From assembly GCA_016218685.1 (NCBI GenBank), contig JACRDD010000034.1, positions 51,621-115,620 on the forward strand: 64,000 bases of DNA, given 5' to 3'. A program made the position numbers and the translations under genes. Position 1 is the stretch's first letter. Each line of letters begins with the position of its first letter. This DNA comes from Desulfobacterales bacterium. Its GTDB lineage: Bacteria; Desulfobacterota; Desulfobacteria; Desulfobacterales; Desulfosarcinaceae. The notes beneath the pieces were generated by a model that searched no databases, was not told the origin of the DNA, and saw only the letters and a program-made list of their open reading frames with translations. This document shows positions 45,764 to 53,902 of the stretch, piece after piece.

Positions 45764-47115
45764 AAGATCCTCATCAAAACAAAGGCGATCTCGAAATAGA
45801 TGGCGATGCCCAGGGCATCGATGATGGTGGCGATGAAAGGGCCGGCGGTCAAGGCCGGGTCCAAATTGATTTTTTTAAGCACCAGGGGCATCAGGGCGCC
45901 GATCAGATTGGCGCTCATCAGGGTGGCCAGCAGGGCCGCGGCCACGATGCAGCCCAGCATGACGTTCTTGTCCTGGATAAAGACCCGGAAATAGGCCATC
46001 AGACCCAGGGCCAGGCCCAGGCAGAGGCCCATCATCAGCTCGCGGCGGAACAGGCGGCCGAAATCGCTCAGCTCGATCTCGCCCAGGGCCATGCTGCGCA
46101 CCACCATGGTTGCCGATTGGGTGCCGGCGTTGCCGCAGGTGCCCATGACCATGGGGATGAAAAAGGCCAAGGCCACCATCTGGTTGATCACGCCCGCGTT
46201 GAGCTCCATGATCGTGGTGGAGATCAGCGAGGTGAACAGCAGGATCGCCAGCCAGATGAAGCGGCTCCAGAAGAGCCGGTGCAACGGGCGCTTGAAGTAC
46301 TCCTCGTCGAAGGGCATCACCGCCGAAATGCGTTGAAAGTCTTCGGTGCTCTCGGCCTCGATGATGTCCAGGACGTCGTCCACGGTGACGATGCCCACCA
46401 GGCGGTTCTCCTTGTCCACCACCGGCACGGCCAGCAGGTCGTACTTGGAGATGACGGCCGCCACCTCCGCGACTTCCAGGTCGTGGGTCACGTTGATGAC
46501 ATGCGTCTCCATGATGGCGTCCAACCCGGCGCTGGGCTTGGACATGATCAGTTCGCGCAAGGAGATGGTGCCGATCAGATGCCGCTCGGCATCCGTGATA
46601 TATATATAATAGATGGTCTCCTTGTTGGGCGCTTGCAGGCGCAGCTTTTCCAGGGCCGTGGCCACGGTCAGATGCTGGGGCAGCATGGCATACTCGGTGG
46701 TCATTACCGCGCCGGCCGTGCCCTCTTCGTAATGCCACAAGTTGCGGATTTCGTTGCGTTCGGCCTGGGCGATGAGCGGCATGATGGCTTCGCGCACATC
46801 GTCATCCACGGTCTTGAGCAGGTCCACGCGGTCATCGGGTTCCATATGCTCCACGAAGCGCAGCATGGTCTGGGCGTTGGCGGCTTCCAGGCACTCTTGC
46901 TGGGTCTCGATGGAGAGCATGGCAAACGCTTCCACGGCTTTATGGTTGCCGATCAAGGAGAGCAGCTTGACCATTTGGGAGGGTTTGGCCGCGCTGTCTT
47001 CCAGGGTTTCGGCGATATCGGCCGGATGCAGACTGCGCAGGGTCTCGATCTCTTCGAGGCGCTCCTGGGCGTCGGCGAATTCCAGCACATGATTGATGTC
47101 GAGGGCGTAGGCCAT
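45760..47115 (-). CDS. mgtE: MgtE magnesium transporter
   Basis: This 451-residue protein has the full MgtE plan: an N-terminal helical domain (ERLEEIETLRSLHPADIAE, EHMEPDDRVDLL), two CBS domains (ETIYYIYITDAERHLIGTIS, LLAVPVVDKENRLVGIVTVDDV) and five membrane helices with the pore signature MGTCGNAGTQSATMVVR. The N and CBS domains gate the channel by internal Mg2+. AGGAGG precedes the ATG at 47115. It heads a leftward operon reaching the AsmA gene. The leader upstream has a hairpin and a possible short ORF; no M-box was recognised. Confidence 0.95.
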
Positions 47116-47178
47116 GTTGCGCCTCCTGAACGTATGGGCCAGGGCCGTTGGCCCGGGCGGGACGCTCAGGGCAGCGCC

Positions 47179-47310
47179 TTAGATGGTTCGTGAGGGCGTG
47201 CGCATGGGGAGGGCGTTCCCGTGTCGGGACCGAACGGTGTTTGAGCGATAGATTTTGCTACGACTAGGGGGTTGCGTTTCGCAACTACCACCAGAGTCCT
47301 TTTCGTCCAT
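47179..47310 (-). CDS. Possible leader peptide upstream of mgtE
   Basis: A 43-codon frame opens at ATG 47310 with AGAGGA five to six bases upstream and ends 63 bases before mgtE. The peptide is Ser/Arg/Thr-rich with five Pro (MDEKDSGGSCETQPP at its start) and looks like no known protein. A strong hairpin lies just upstream. Short Pro-containing leaders (mgtL, mgtP) control Mg2+ transporters in enterobacteria, which makes this worth noting, but the similarity is only by position. It may be chance. Confidence 0.3.
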   Translation of the reverse strand: MDEKDSGGSCETQPPSRSKIYRSNTVRSRHGNALPMRTPSRTI

Positions 47311-47340
47311 GGGTTCCTCTTTAAAGTCACCACAAACAAC

Positions 47341-47359
47341 GTGCCGGACCAGCCGGCAC
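47341..47359 (-). repeat. Perfect inverted repeat in the mgtE leader
   Basis: GTGCCGG and CCGGCAC pair perfectly over seven bases around a five-base loop. On the minus strand it precedes the candidate leader ORF; no T-run follows directly, so it is not a terminator by itself. Confidence 0.6.
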
Positions 47360-47518
47360 CCAACACATCCTTATAACTCAGTCACTTTTGCTGGCGACGC
47401 TAATGCAACCCTACCTAAAAAGCAAGCATAATAATCCGCTTGGGGCTTGTCTAAAGCACGCTCAGGGGTTACTGAAAGAGACCGCCGCGCACCGCTAAAA
47501 TGACCATGGGAGGTATGA

Positions 47519-48265
47519 ATGCGCACGCCCTATGTGGCCCTGGTTTCATCCGACTGGAACGAATGTCTGGCCCCTTGCGGGCCGTTCGATGTCGTCGGTT
47601 TTCATTTCCCCGAACTGGCGCCCCGGGTGGAGGCGATCTTCCGGAGCTACACCACCAATGCGATCCCCCTGGGCAGCGCCATCGACGAAGTGGCGCGCCT
47701 GCTGCCCGAACCGATCGGCATGGAGCGCATGGACGCTTATCTGCGGAGCGCCTTCGCGACCTACCGGGGGGTGGCCGAGTTGATGGCGATGTGCCGCGAA
47801 CAGGGCATTCTGTTCATGATCAACACCACCGGCCTGCGCGGCTACTTTCAACGCGCCGTGGCGTTGCGTCTGTTGCCGCCCCCGGCGGCCCTGTCGGCGC
47901 ATCCCCTGATTGCATTCGAGGAGGGGCCGGGCGCGGGCCCCTTTTACCCGCTGCTGGAGATCGCCGACAAGGCCCGCAATACGGCCGCGGCGGCCGCCCA
48001 TTTTAAGATCCCGCCGGAAAAGATCATCCTCATGGGCGATAGCGGCGGCGATGGGCCCCACTTCCAATGGGGCGTCCGGGTGGGGGCGCGCCTCATCGGC
48101 TGCATGGTCAAAGCCTCCCTGGGCGATTATTGCCGCCGGGCGGGTATCGTCCTGCATCACCGTTTCGGACCAGTCTATGCCGCCGGCGAACCCAAGGACC
48201 CCCGGCGCGAGGCCGGGTGCGATTTCCGGGATCTGTTCGAGACCATTGCGAGTGCGTTGGCATAA
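47519..48265 (+). CDS. HAD-superfamily hydrolase-like protein
   Basis: The 248-residue protein has HAD-like motifs in order: SSDWNECLAPCGP in place of DxDxT/V, FMINTTGLRG (motif II Thr), a Lys-containing helix (EIADKARNTA) and MGDSGGDGPHF (motif IV acidic pair). Motif I keeps the first Asp (D12) but has Asn at the second position, which would change or remove phosphatase activity. It resembles cofactor-type HAD phosphatases with a cap domain. GGGAGG lies five bases before the ATG at 47519. It is a single gene convergent with the following exported protein. The substrate is unknown. Confidence 0.7.
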   Translation: MRTPYVALVSSDWNECLAPCGPFDVVGFHFPELAPRVEAIFRSYTTNAIPLGSAIDEVARLLPEPIGMERMDAYLRSAFATYRGVAELMAMCREQGILFMINTTGLRGYFQRAVALRLLPPPAALSAHPLIAFEEGPGAGPFYPLLEIADKARNTAAAAAHFKIPPEKIILMGDSGGDGPHFQWGVRVGARLIGCMVKASLGDYCRRAGIVLHHRFGPVYAAGEPKDPRREAGCDFRDLFETIASALA

Positions 48266-48268
48266 AAA

Positions 48269-48300
48269 ACCCCTGCTCCGGCCAGCGACGGAGCAGGGGT
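48269..48300 (-). terminator. Intrinsic terminator for the leftward exported-protein gene
   Basis: ACCCCTGCTCCG and CGGAGCAGGGGT form a 12-base-pair stem. Read on the minus strand it is followed by six T, a classic terminator just past the stop at 48323. It also lies five bases after the HAD gene stop on the plus strand, where it has no T-run. Confidence 0.85.
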
Positions 48301-48322
48301 CGATGACAAGCAGTTCAGGGCA

Positions 48323-48724
48323 TCAATCCGAGTACTTGAACCCCGCGTCCTTGATTTCAAAGCCCTTGAAGCGGAAATCGCCGATTTCGTTGTCCATGCG
48401 CTTCTTGGCGATTTCTTGGCTCTTGTAGGCCATGCGCGCGCTGACGGTCAGATCCGGACTGTTTACCTTCAAACTCTGGGCCAGATGCTTTTGAAAGGCC
48501 GATTCCAATTTGAGAATGGAGGCCGTGTCAATGGCAAACTCTTCTTCGCTGGAACTCTCGCCTTTGACTTTATTGGTGAAAATGGTCGAGTGATAAACCA
48601 CTTTATCCTTGTACGAATAGGCAATCAGATAGTTGTAGGCCGTTTCCTTGGCCCAGGCCGGCGCCGCGCCGATGATCAGCCCCCAAGCGAGAACCATCAG
48701 CATCACTGTAACCTTGGTTTTCAT
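48323..48724 (-). CDS. Small exported protein of unknown function
   Basis: This 133-residue protein has a signal peptide (MKTKVTVMLMVLAWGLII, cleavage after AWA). The mature part is short, polar and mixed alpha/beta (YNYLIAYSYKDKVVYHSTIF, then a helix FAIDTASILKLESAF). GGGAGG precedes the ATG at 48724. An intrinsic terminator follows its stop, so it is a one-gene transcript. I recognise no family. Confidence 0.75.
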   Translation of the reverse strand: MKTKVTVMLMVLAWGLIIGAAPAWAKETAYNYLIAYSYKDKVVYHSTIFTNKVKGESSSEEEFAIDTASILKLESAFQKHLAQSLKVNSPDLTVSARMAYKSQEIAKKRMDNEIGDFRFKGFEIKDAGFKYSD

Positions 48725-48769
48725 TTCTTGCCTCCCTGTGTTCAGATTCGAGCCCTGATTCCAAAGCAT

Positions 48770-49122
48770 CTTTCACCGTTATGACAGGCTTTCTGCGAAA
48801 CGGGGGATGTGGAGGGAGCTATCCCGGCAGCCTGTTCCATCTCCATCGCATGGCTGGTGCGGCCGCCGCGATGGCCCTGCCTGAACTTAACTCGAGGTGA
48901 TTCATAAGTAGTTCCGAACACTTCACTCATACCATGGCACAATGTGTAACACAACCCGGATGCCGATGGAGGGTCGCATCGGTGAGGTCCGGAGATTTGG
49001 TTTGAAAGACGATGGATCGCAGGAAATTGTCTACGTGCGCATGAGGCGGAAGAGCTAGTGGCTGTCCTATATCTTAAAAGAATGGGCGATACAACCGTTT
49101 CGGGCCACAAACTGGAAGCGGC
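48770..49122. other. Gap without a supported gene
   Basis: This 353-base spacer has no convincing gene. A plus-strand frame of about 46 codons ends near 49125 (EAEELVAVLYLKRMGDTT) without a start codon; it could be a fragment of a lost gene. No clear promoter or hairpin is visible. Confidence 0.4.
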
Positions 49123-50415
49123 CTAAAACTTTTCCCGGGGGGGATTGAAGTAGCCGTGATGCAGCCTTGGGAAGGCGCGGCTAACCTCCTCGAACAGGGC
49201 CCGCACCCCCAGGGGCCGGCCGAGGGGAGCGACCTGGTTCATGATCCCAAGATAGCGCAGCGGATCGAAATTCAGATTGCGCCACTGGATCAGTTGGATG
49301 GGGTGGGCTTGCAGAAAGGCCAGCAGGGCGTCACGCTCTTCGGGGGCATCGCTGAACCCCGGGCAGTTGAGATAGTTGATGGCCACATGGGCGCCCCGCC
49401 CCAGGGCCAGGTCGATGGTGGTCAAAACATCCTGAAAGGCATACCCTTTGGGTCGGTAATAGGCCTCGTAACAGGGTTGGCGCACGCTGTTCAGGCTGAT
49501 GCGCACGCTGTCCAGGCCGGCCTCGATCAAGGCGCCTATTTTGTCGGGTAAGCTGCCGTTGGTGTTCATGTTGATGGTGCCCTGGCGGGTCTGGGCGCGG
49601 ATCAAGCGGATGGCGTCGCACAGGGTGTCGGCCACCAGCACGGGGTCGCCCTCGCATCCCTGGCCGAAGCTGACCACGCCGTCGGGTACGCGTTGAATAT
49701 GGGCCAGCGCCACTCCGGCGATCTCCTCGGGCGAAGGCGTGAAGGCGATGCGCTCCTGGCTGCAGGGCATGGTGCCTTCGCTCTGCAGGGAGATGCATCC
49801 CAGGCAGCGGGCGTTGCAGGCCGGGGAGGCGGGCAGGGGCGCTTCGTAGCGGCCCAGGAAGAAGTTCTTGCCCGCCGGACAACCGTAGGTCAGGGCGCAC
49901 TTTTCCAGGTGGGCGCGCAGGCGGTTGGCGGGCAGGCGCCGCCGCATCTGTTTGACGCCGGCCTTTATTTTTTCCAGGGGCATTTGGCGCAAGTCCTGGC
50001 GCGGCTCGGCATCCACCTGGAGGACCGCCGAGCGGAACTTGCCCCGCTGCCAGCCCACGGCGCCGTAGGAGAAAAGCGGCAGGAAACCGGCCTTGGGGCG
50101 CTCTTCATAGGCGCAGGTGTGGGTGAGCATGTAGCCCGGCGAATTGAAGGCCGCCACCGGAAAGATGGCTTCGCCCGGCACGTGCGGGTTTTCCGGCAGG
50201 GCCTGGAGGCGGTTTCGGCCGAGATCGTAGACCACCGGCACCCGCTCGGGCAGAAACATCAACTCGCTGCCGTGGGGCAGCGGCGCGGTCTGGTCCGGCG
50301 CCAGGGGCGCCCGCAAAGGCCCGTCGGCGCCCACGGCGGCATAGCCCGCCAGGTCGAAGATCTCGCCGGCGGCGTTGGCCACCACGGCGGTCAGGAATGG
50401 GGAAGTTTTTTTCAT
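49123..50415 (-). CDS. Radical SAM protein
   Basis: The 430-residue protein has an N-terminal beta-rich region of about 100 residues (FLTAVVANAAGEIFDLAGY), a second Cys-containing stretch (TYGCPAGKNFFLGRYE), then the radical SAM cluster Cys200, 204, 207 (CNARCLGC). FGQGCEGDPVL, INMNTNGSLPD and SVRISLNS follow. No SPASM domain is seen. It overlaps the fused transferase gene upstream by four bases (ATGA), so the two act in one pathway. Its family is common in deltaproteobacteria but I know of no assigned reaction. The substrate is unknown. Confidence 0.8.
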   Translation of the reverse strand: MKKTSPFLTAVVANAAGEIFDLAGYAAVGADGPLRAPLAPDQTAPLPHGSELMFLPERVPVVYDLGRNRLQALPENPHVPGEAIFPVAAFNSPGYMLTHTCAYEERPKAGFLPLFSYGAVGWQRGKFRSAVLQVDAEPRQDLRQMPLEKIKAGVKQMRRRLPANRLRAHLEKCALTYGCPAGKNFFLGRYEAPLPASPACNARCLGCISLQSEGTMPCSQERIAFTPSPEEIAGVALAHIQRVPDGVVSFGQGCEGDPVLVADTLCDAIRLIRAQTRQGTINMNTNGSLPDKIGALIEAGLDSVRISLNSVRQPCYEAYYRPKGYAFQDVLTTIDLALGRGAHVAINYLNCPGFSDAPEERDALLAFLQAHPIQLIQWRNLNFDPLRYLGIMNQVAPLGRPLGVRALFEEVSRAFPRLHHGYFNPPREKF

Positions 50416-51719
50416 CCGAACGGACTCCCTTTTTTATACAGCGGCGCCAAGCGGCCCGGATCGACGCCCAATAGACATCCGCCGGCAATCAGATAATTGA
50501 TCAAGGTGGTGCGCAAGATGCCGCGGCTGCGCCAGCGGCGGGCCGAGGTGACGGCCGCGCCCGGGGCCAGGCCAATGCGTCCCAAACGGGCCATGCGCCG
50601 GGCCAGGAACAGATCCTCGGCAATCGGTACCGGCGGGAAACCGCCCGCCCGGTCGAACATCTCCCGGCGCATGAAGAACGCCTGATCGCCGTAGGGCATT
50701 CGTAAGAAAGACGAGCGCCAATTGGCGGCGCGTTCGATCCAGCGCATGGCCGGATGGGCCCAGTCGGTGGCGAAGCGAAAGGCACCCAGGGCCACCTCCG
50801 GGTCCATCAGTAGTTCGAAGAGTTGAACGCCGAAATCGCCCGGCAGCAGGGTATCGGCATGCAGAAAAAGCAGCACCCGGCCCGTGGCCGCGCCCGCGCC
50901 GCGGTTGAGTTGAATGGCCCGGCCCCGGGGTGTCTCGACCACCGCGGCCCCGGCGCGCCGGGCCAGCGTGGGGGTGCCGTCCCGGCTGCCGCCGTCGGCC
51001 ACGATGATGTCGATGCCAATGGCCGCTATTCGGGAGACGGTCTCCGCGATTCGATGGGCTTCATTCAAGGCCGGAATCACCACCGACAAATAGGGCCGCC
51101 GCCACTCTCCCCGGGGTTGCCACTGCTTCAGATCGGTTTCGGTGTCGATATCGTGCAGCTCGGGCAGCAGCGCCGTGGAAAGCCCCTGCTTGTGGGCCGC
51201 GGCCAGGCTCTTGGCCAACACCTCTGTCGTGCCCCAGGGGATGCCGTCGAAGAGGTCCGCCGGCCGCCGGCAGCCCACCAGGTAGTAGCCGCCGTCCGTG
51301 CTGGGGCCCAAGACCAGGTCGTGGCCGACCAAAGCTTCGAAAGCCATGTGGACATGCCGGGCGGTCAGCCCCGGCACATCGGTGCCCACCAGAACCGCCT
51401 GACCGGCCCCCTGGTCCAAGGCGCGATCCAGCATGCTCCGCATGCGTTGCCCCAGATCGCCCTCCGGTTGCGGCACCAGCCGGATCTTGAACCTTCCCAG
51501 CCATCGACCCACCTGATCCGGCGTGCCGCCGGTAAAGGCAAACGATAGCGGCGCCCCGCGGTTGCCTGCTAGGCCGGCCACGGCCTGTTCGGTCAACTGC
51601 CGCTGGAGGTCGGCGGCCCCCAGGGCCCCCAAAATTGGAATCAGGCGGGTCTTGGTCACCCCGGGCACCGGATAGCGGCCAAAAAGGATGATGTGGCGGT
51701 GGGCGGGCGCGGGTGGCAT
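50412..51719 (-). CDS. Fused TIGR04282-like/TIGR04283-like transferase
   Basis: This 435-residue protein joins two enzymes that are often separate genes. Residues 1-200 are a MobA-like DUF2064 domain (IILFGRYPVPGVTKTRL, LVGTDVPGLTARHV, LGPSTDGGYYLVG). Residues 210-435 are a family-2 glycosyltransferase (YLSVVIPALNEAHRI, IIVADGGSRDGT, LHADTLLP, YGDQAFFMRREMF). The two families are frequent neighbours in arsenosugar-type and related gene clusters, but no arsM or arsS is seen here. It is coupled to the radical SAM gene downstream by an ATGA overlap. A joint role in making a glycosylated small molecule is inference. Confidence 0.85.
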   Translation of the reverse strand: MPPAPAHRHIILFGRYPVPGVTKTRLIPILGALGAADLQRQLTEQAVAGLAGNRGAPLSFAFTGGTPDQVGRWLGRFKIRLVPQPEGDLGQRMRSMLDRALDQGAGQAVLVGTDVPGLTARHVHMAFEALVGHDLVLGPSTDGGYYLVGCRRPADLFDGIPWGTTEVLAKSLAAAHKQGLSTALLPELHDIDTETDLKQWQPRGEWRRPYLSVVIPALNEAHRIAETVSRIAAIGIDIIVADGGSRDGTPTLARRAGAAVVETPRGRAIQLNRGAGAATGRVLLFLHADTLLPGDFGVQLFELLMDPEVALGAFRFATDWAHPAMRWIERAANWRSSFLRMPYGDQAFFMRREMFDRAGGFPPVPIAEDLFLARRMARLGRIGLAPGAAVTSARRWRSRGILRTTLINYLIAGGCLLGVDPGRLAPLYKKGSPFG

Positions 51720-51927
51720 GGCGACGGCATCCTCTGGTCACGGCGGTTGAAACGGTGGACAGCTCTAACATATCTGGGTATCAAAGTACATTGAACCTCG
51801 GCCGGCAACGCCGATACCAAAAAGGCGCTTCAACAATCACCCGAAATTTGAGATGGTACGGCCAAAGCCGTCGATCTCACGATGCGCATCGAAACCACGC
51901 TCTTATTGGGGATGGATCGAGAACCGT

Positions 51928-52755
51928 ATGAGCAAGGGACTAAAAATCGGACTCACCACGCTGGGCATCGCAATGCTCCTGCTCTTCATCGACCCGGCCC
52001 TGTCCCTGGTGCCCCTCGCCCTCTTCCTGCTCCTGCTGCTCGCCGCCCCCTTCATGTACCGCTTCGGTTTCTTCCTGCCCATCGTCAGCCGCGGCCGCAG
52101 CGGCCAACCCATCGTGGCCCTGACCTTCGACGACGGACCCGACCCGGTCACCACGCCGCTGCTGCTCGAACGCTTGGCCGCCCGCCACGCGCCGGCCACC
52201 TTCTTCGTCACCGGCCGCCGGGCCGCGGCCCATCCCGAGCTGATCCGGGCCATCCTGGCCGCCGGACACACCATCGGCAACCACTCCTACAACCACGATA
52301 CCCTGGCGGCCTTCAAGGGCCCCCGGCGAATCTTCGCCGAAATCGCCGAAACCCAGCGACTCCTGACTCAAATGGGGGTGACCCCGCTGCTCTTCCGGCC
52401 GCCGGTGGGCATCACCTATCCGGGGTTGGGAAAAGTCTTGCCCCAGTTGGGCCTGACCGCCGTCACCTTCAGTTGCCGGGCCCGGGACGGCGGCAACCGC
52501 GCCATCGGTCGGCTTGCCGCGCGCATCCTGCGGCGGGTGCGCGCCGACGACATCATCATGCTGCACGACAGCCGGCCGCAGCGGCGGGCGCATCTGGGTC
52601 ACTGGTTGGCTGAAATCGATCGTATTCTGGCGGGGATTGCCCAAAAGGGCTTGGCGATCCGGCCCTTGGCCGAACTTATCGGACGTCCCGTGGAGCTTCG
52701 TCCGGGCGGTGATTGCGCCAGCAGAGCGGATCGGCCGCCAGGTAGTCGCCCGTGA
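51928..52755 (+). CDS. Membrane-anchored polysaccharide deacetylase (NodB domain)
   Basis: The 275-residue protein has two N-terminal hydrophobic segments (residues 8-28, 25-50) and a NodB domain. Its metal-dependent catalytic residues are Asp68 and Asp69 in TFDDGPDP, His119 and His123 in HSYNHD, and RPPVG. It would deacetylate an N-acetylated polysaccharide at the outer face of the inner membrane. The ATG at 51928 lacks a good ribosome site; the frame is open from 51853. The last about 25 residues (RPVELRPGGDCASR onward) lie inside the 3' end of the convergent radical SAM gene and look like antisense read-through, not family sequence. Confidence 0.85.
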   Translation: MSKGLKIGLTTLGIAMLLLFIDPALSLVPLALFLLLLLAAPFMYRFGFFLPIVSRGRSGQPIVALTFDDGPDPVTTPLLLERLAARHAPATFFVTGRRAAAHPELIRAILAAGHTIGNHSYNHDTLAAFKGPRRIFAEIAETQRLLTQMGVTPLLFRPPVGITYPGLGKVLPQLGLTAVTFSCRARDGGNRAIGRLAARILRRVRADDIIMLHDSRPQRRAHLGHWLAEIDRILAGIAQKGLAIRPLAELIGRPVELRPGGDCASRADRPPGSRP

Positions 52756-53743
52756 TCTGGAAGGCGGCGCCCCGGCAGCCGTAGCACACCTCGGCCCGGT
52801 CGCAGGTGCGGCAGCCGCCCTTGATGGTCCGGCGGTAGTTTTTCAGATCCTTGAGCACCTGGCTTTCGGACAGGATCTCGGCCAGGGGCCGGCGCCGGAG
52901 GTTGCCCAGGGACAGCGTGACGCCCACGCAGGGCATGACCTCGCCCCGGGCCGTCACCAGGCAGGAGAACTGGTGGCGCAGGCACTGGCCGCCCACCAGG
53001 GGCGGCTGAATCTCCCACGTTCGGCCGAACAGGCGACGGTCCAGCTCGGCGATGGTACGGAAGAACTGCTCCAGCTCGGGCGGGGCCACATTCAGCCATT
53101 GATTGTCCAGGGCATGGGCCTGGGGGGTGATGATCTCGAAGTAGGGCGCGATCTCCTGTTCCCGGGCCCACTGCCACAGACGCGGCAGATCGGCGATGTT
53201 CTGGCGGCAGATCACGGAGCTGACCGCCAAAAAGTGTTCCGCGGAAGGGTAGCCGGCCGCCTTGAGCCGCTCCAAGGCCGCGTGGATGATGCGGTAGGCC
53301 TCGGCGTGGCCCGACAGCCGGTTCTGCAACTCGGCATCGAAGGCGTTCATCTTCAGCACCACCCGCACCTGGTGGTCGGCCAGCATGGCAGCGAAGGCTT
53401 CGGTGATGCCCGTGCCGTTGGTAAATATTTCCACCGTCAGGCCGTGCCGGCGCATGAAGCCGATCAACTCCGGCGTGTGGGGGTAGATGGAGGGCTCGCC
53501 GCCCAGGATGATGATCTTGCCGGCCCCCAGGGCCTTGGCTTGCAGGATGGCCGCGCGGATCTCTTCGATGGAGAGCTCGTCTTGCAACTGCTCTTTGGTG
53601 GGCACATAGCAGTAGGGGCAGCGGAAGTTGCAGCGCAGGCTGAACTCGATCTCCATGGTCAGCAGGCGGCCCCGGCGCACGGCCTCGGCGATGACTTGCG
53701 GAGAGAATTCGAAGGAGTTGGCGGGCGCGGGGTGTCGGTTCAC
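52676..53743 (-). CDS. Radical SAM/SPASM protein
   Basis: This 355-residue protein has the cluster motif at Cys38, 42 and 45 (CNFRCPYC), LGGEPSIYPHTPE, FTNGTGI and a C-terminal SPASM region (CLRHQFSCLVTARGEVMPC, then CRTCDRAEVCYGCRG, PLCW). It starts with GTG at 53743 and a weak ribosome site. Its 3' end overlaps the convergent deacetylase gene by 80 bases. The SPASM pattern is of the generic peptide/protein modification type. No precursor peptide is seen beside it. It faces away from the acyl-adenylating gene. Confidence 0.85.
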   Translation of the reverse strand: MNRHPAPANSFEFSPQVIAEAVRRGRLLTMEIEFSLRCNFRCPYCYVPTKEQLQDELSIEEIRAAILQAKALGAGKIIILGGEPSIYPHTPELIGFMRRHGLTVEIFTNGTGITEAFAAMLADHQVRVVLKMNAFDAELQNRLSGHAEAYRIIHAALERLKAAGYPSAEHFLAVSSVICRQNIADLPRLWQWAREQEIAPYFEIITPQAHALDNQWLNVAPPELEQFFRTIAELDRRLFGRTWEIQPPLVGGQCLRHQFSCLVTARGEVMPCVGVTLSLGNLRRRPLAEILSESQVLKDLKNYRRTIKGGCRTCDRAEVCYGCRGAAFQITGDYLAADPLCWRNHRPDEAPRDVR

Positions 53744-53902
53744 GAACTGTCTTTCGTCGGGGTCAAGTAAGCTGAACGGCTCGCTCTACTTAGGGAAATC
53801 GGCCCATGGTGTCAAGTGCCGCCAGGAAAAAGCAACCCCTCTGCATCTTGACAGCCACGCGGCTCGGCGCATAGAGTCCGGCTGACGAGGTGCCTGGATA
53901 CC

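Larger units (their letters stand above)
47116..47518. other. Divergent spacer: mgtE leader and HAD gene promoter region
   Basis: This 403-base spacer holds, on the minus strand, a perfect GTGCCGG-loop-CCGGCAC hairpin (47341-47359) and a 43-codon open frame from ATG 47310 to TAA 47179 with an AGAGGA ribosome site. On the plus strand it ends with GGGAGG before the HAD gene. No M-box Mg2+ riboswitch consensus is seen. Confidence 0.5.

Noticed and set aside
47116..47310. M-box Mg2+ riboswitch for mgtE.
   Set aside because: I found none of the conserved M-box sequence blocks in the leader.
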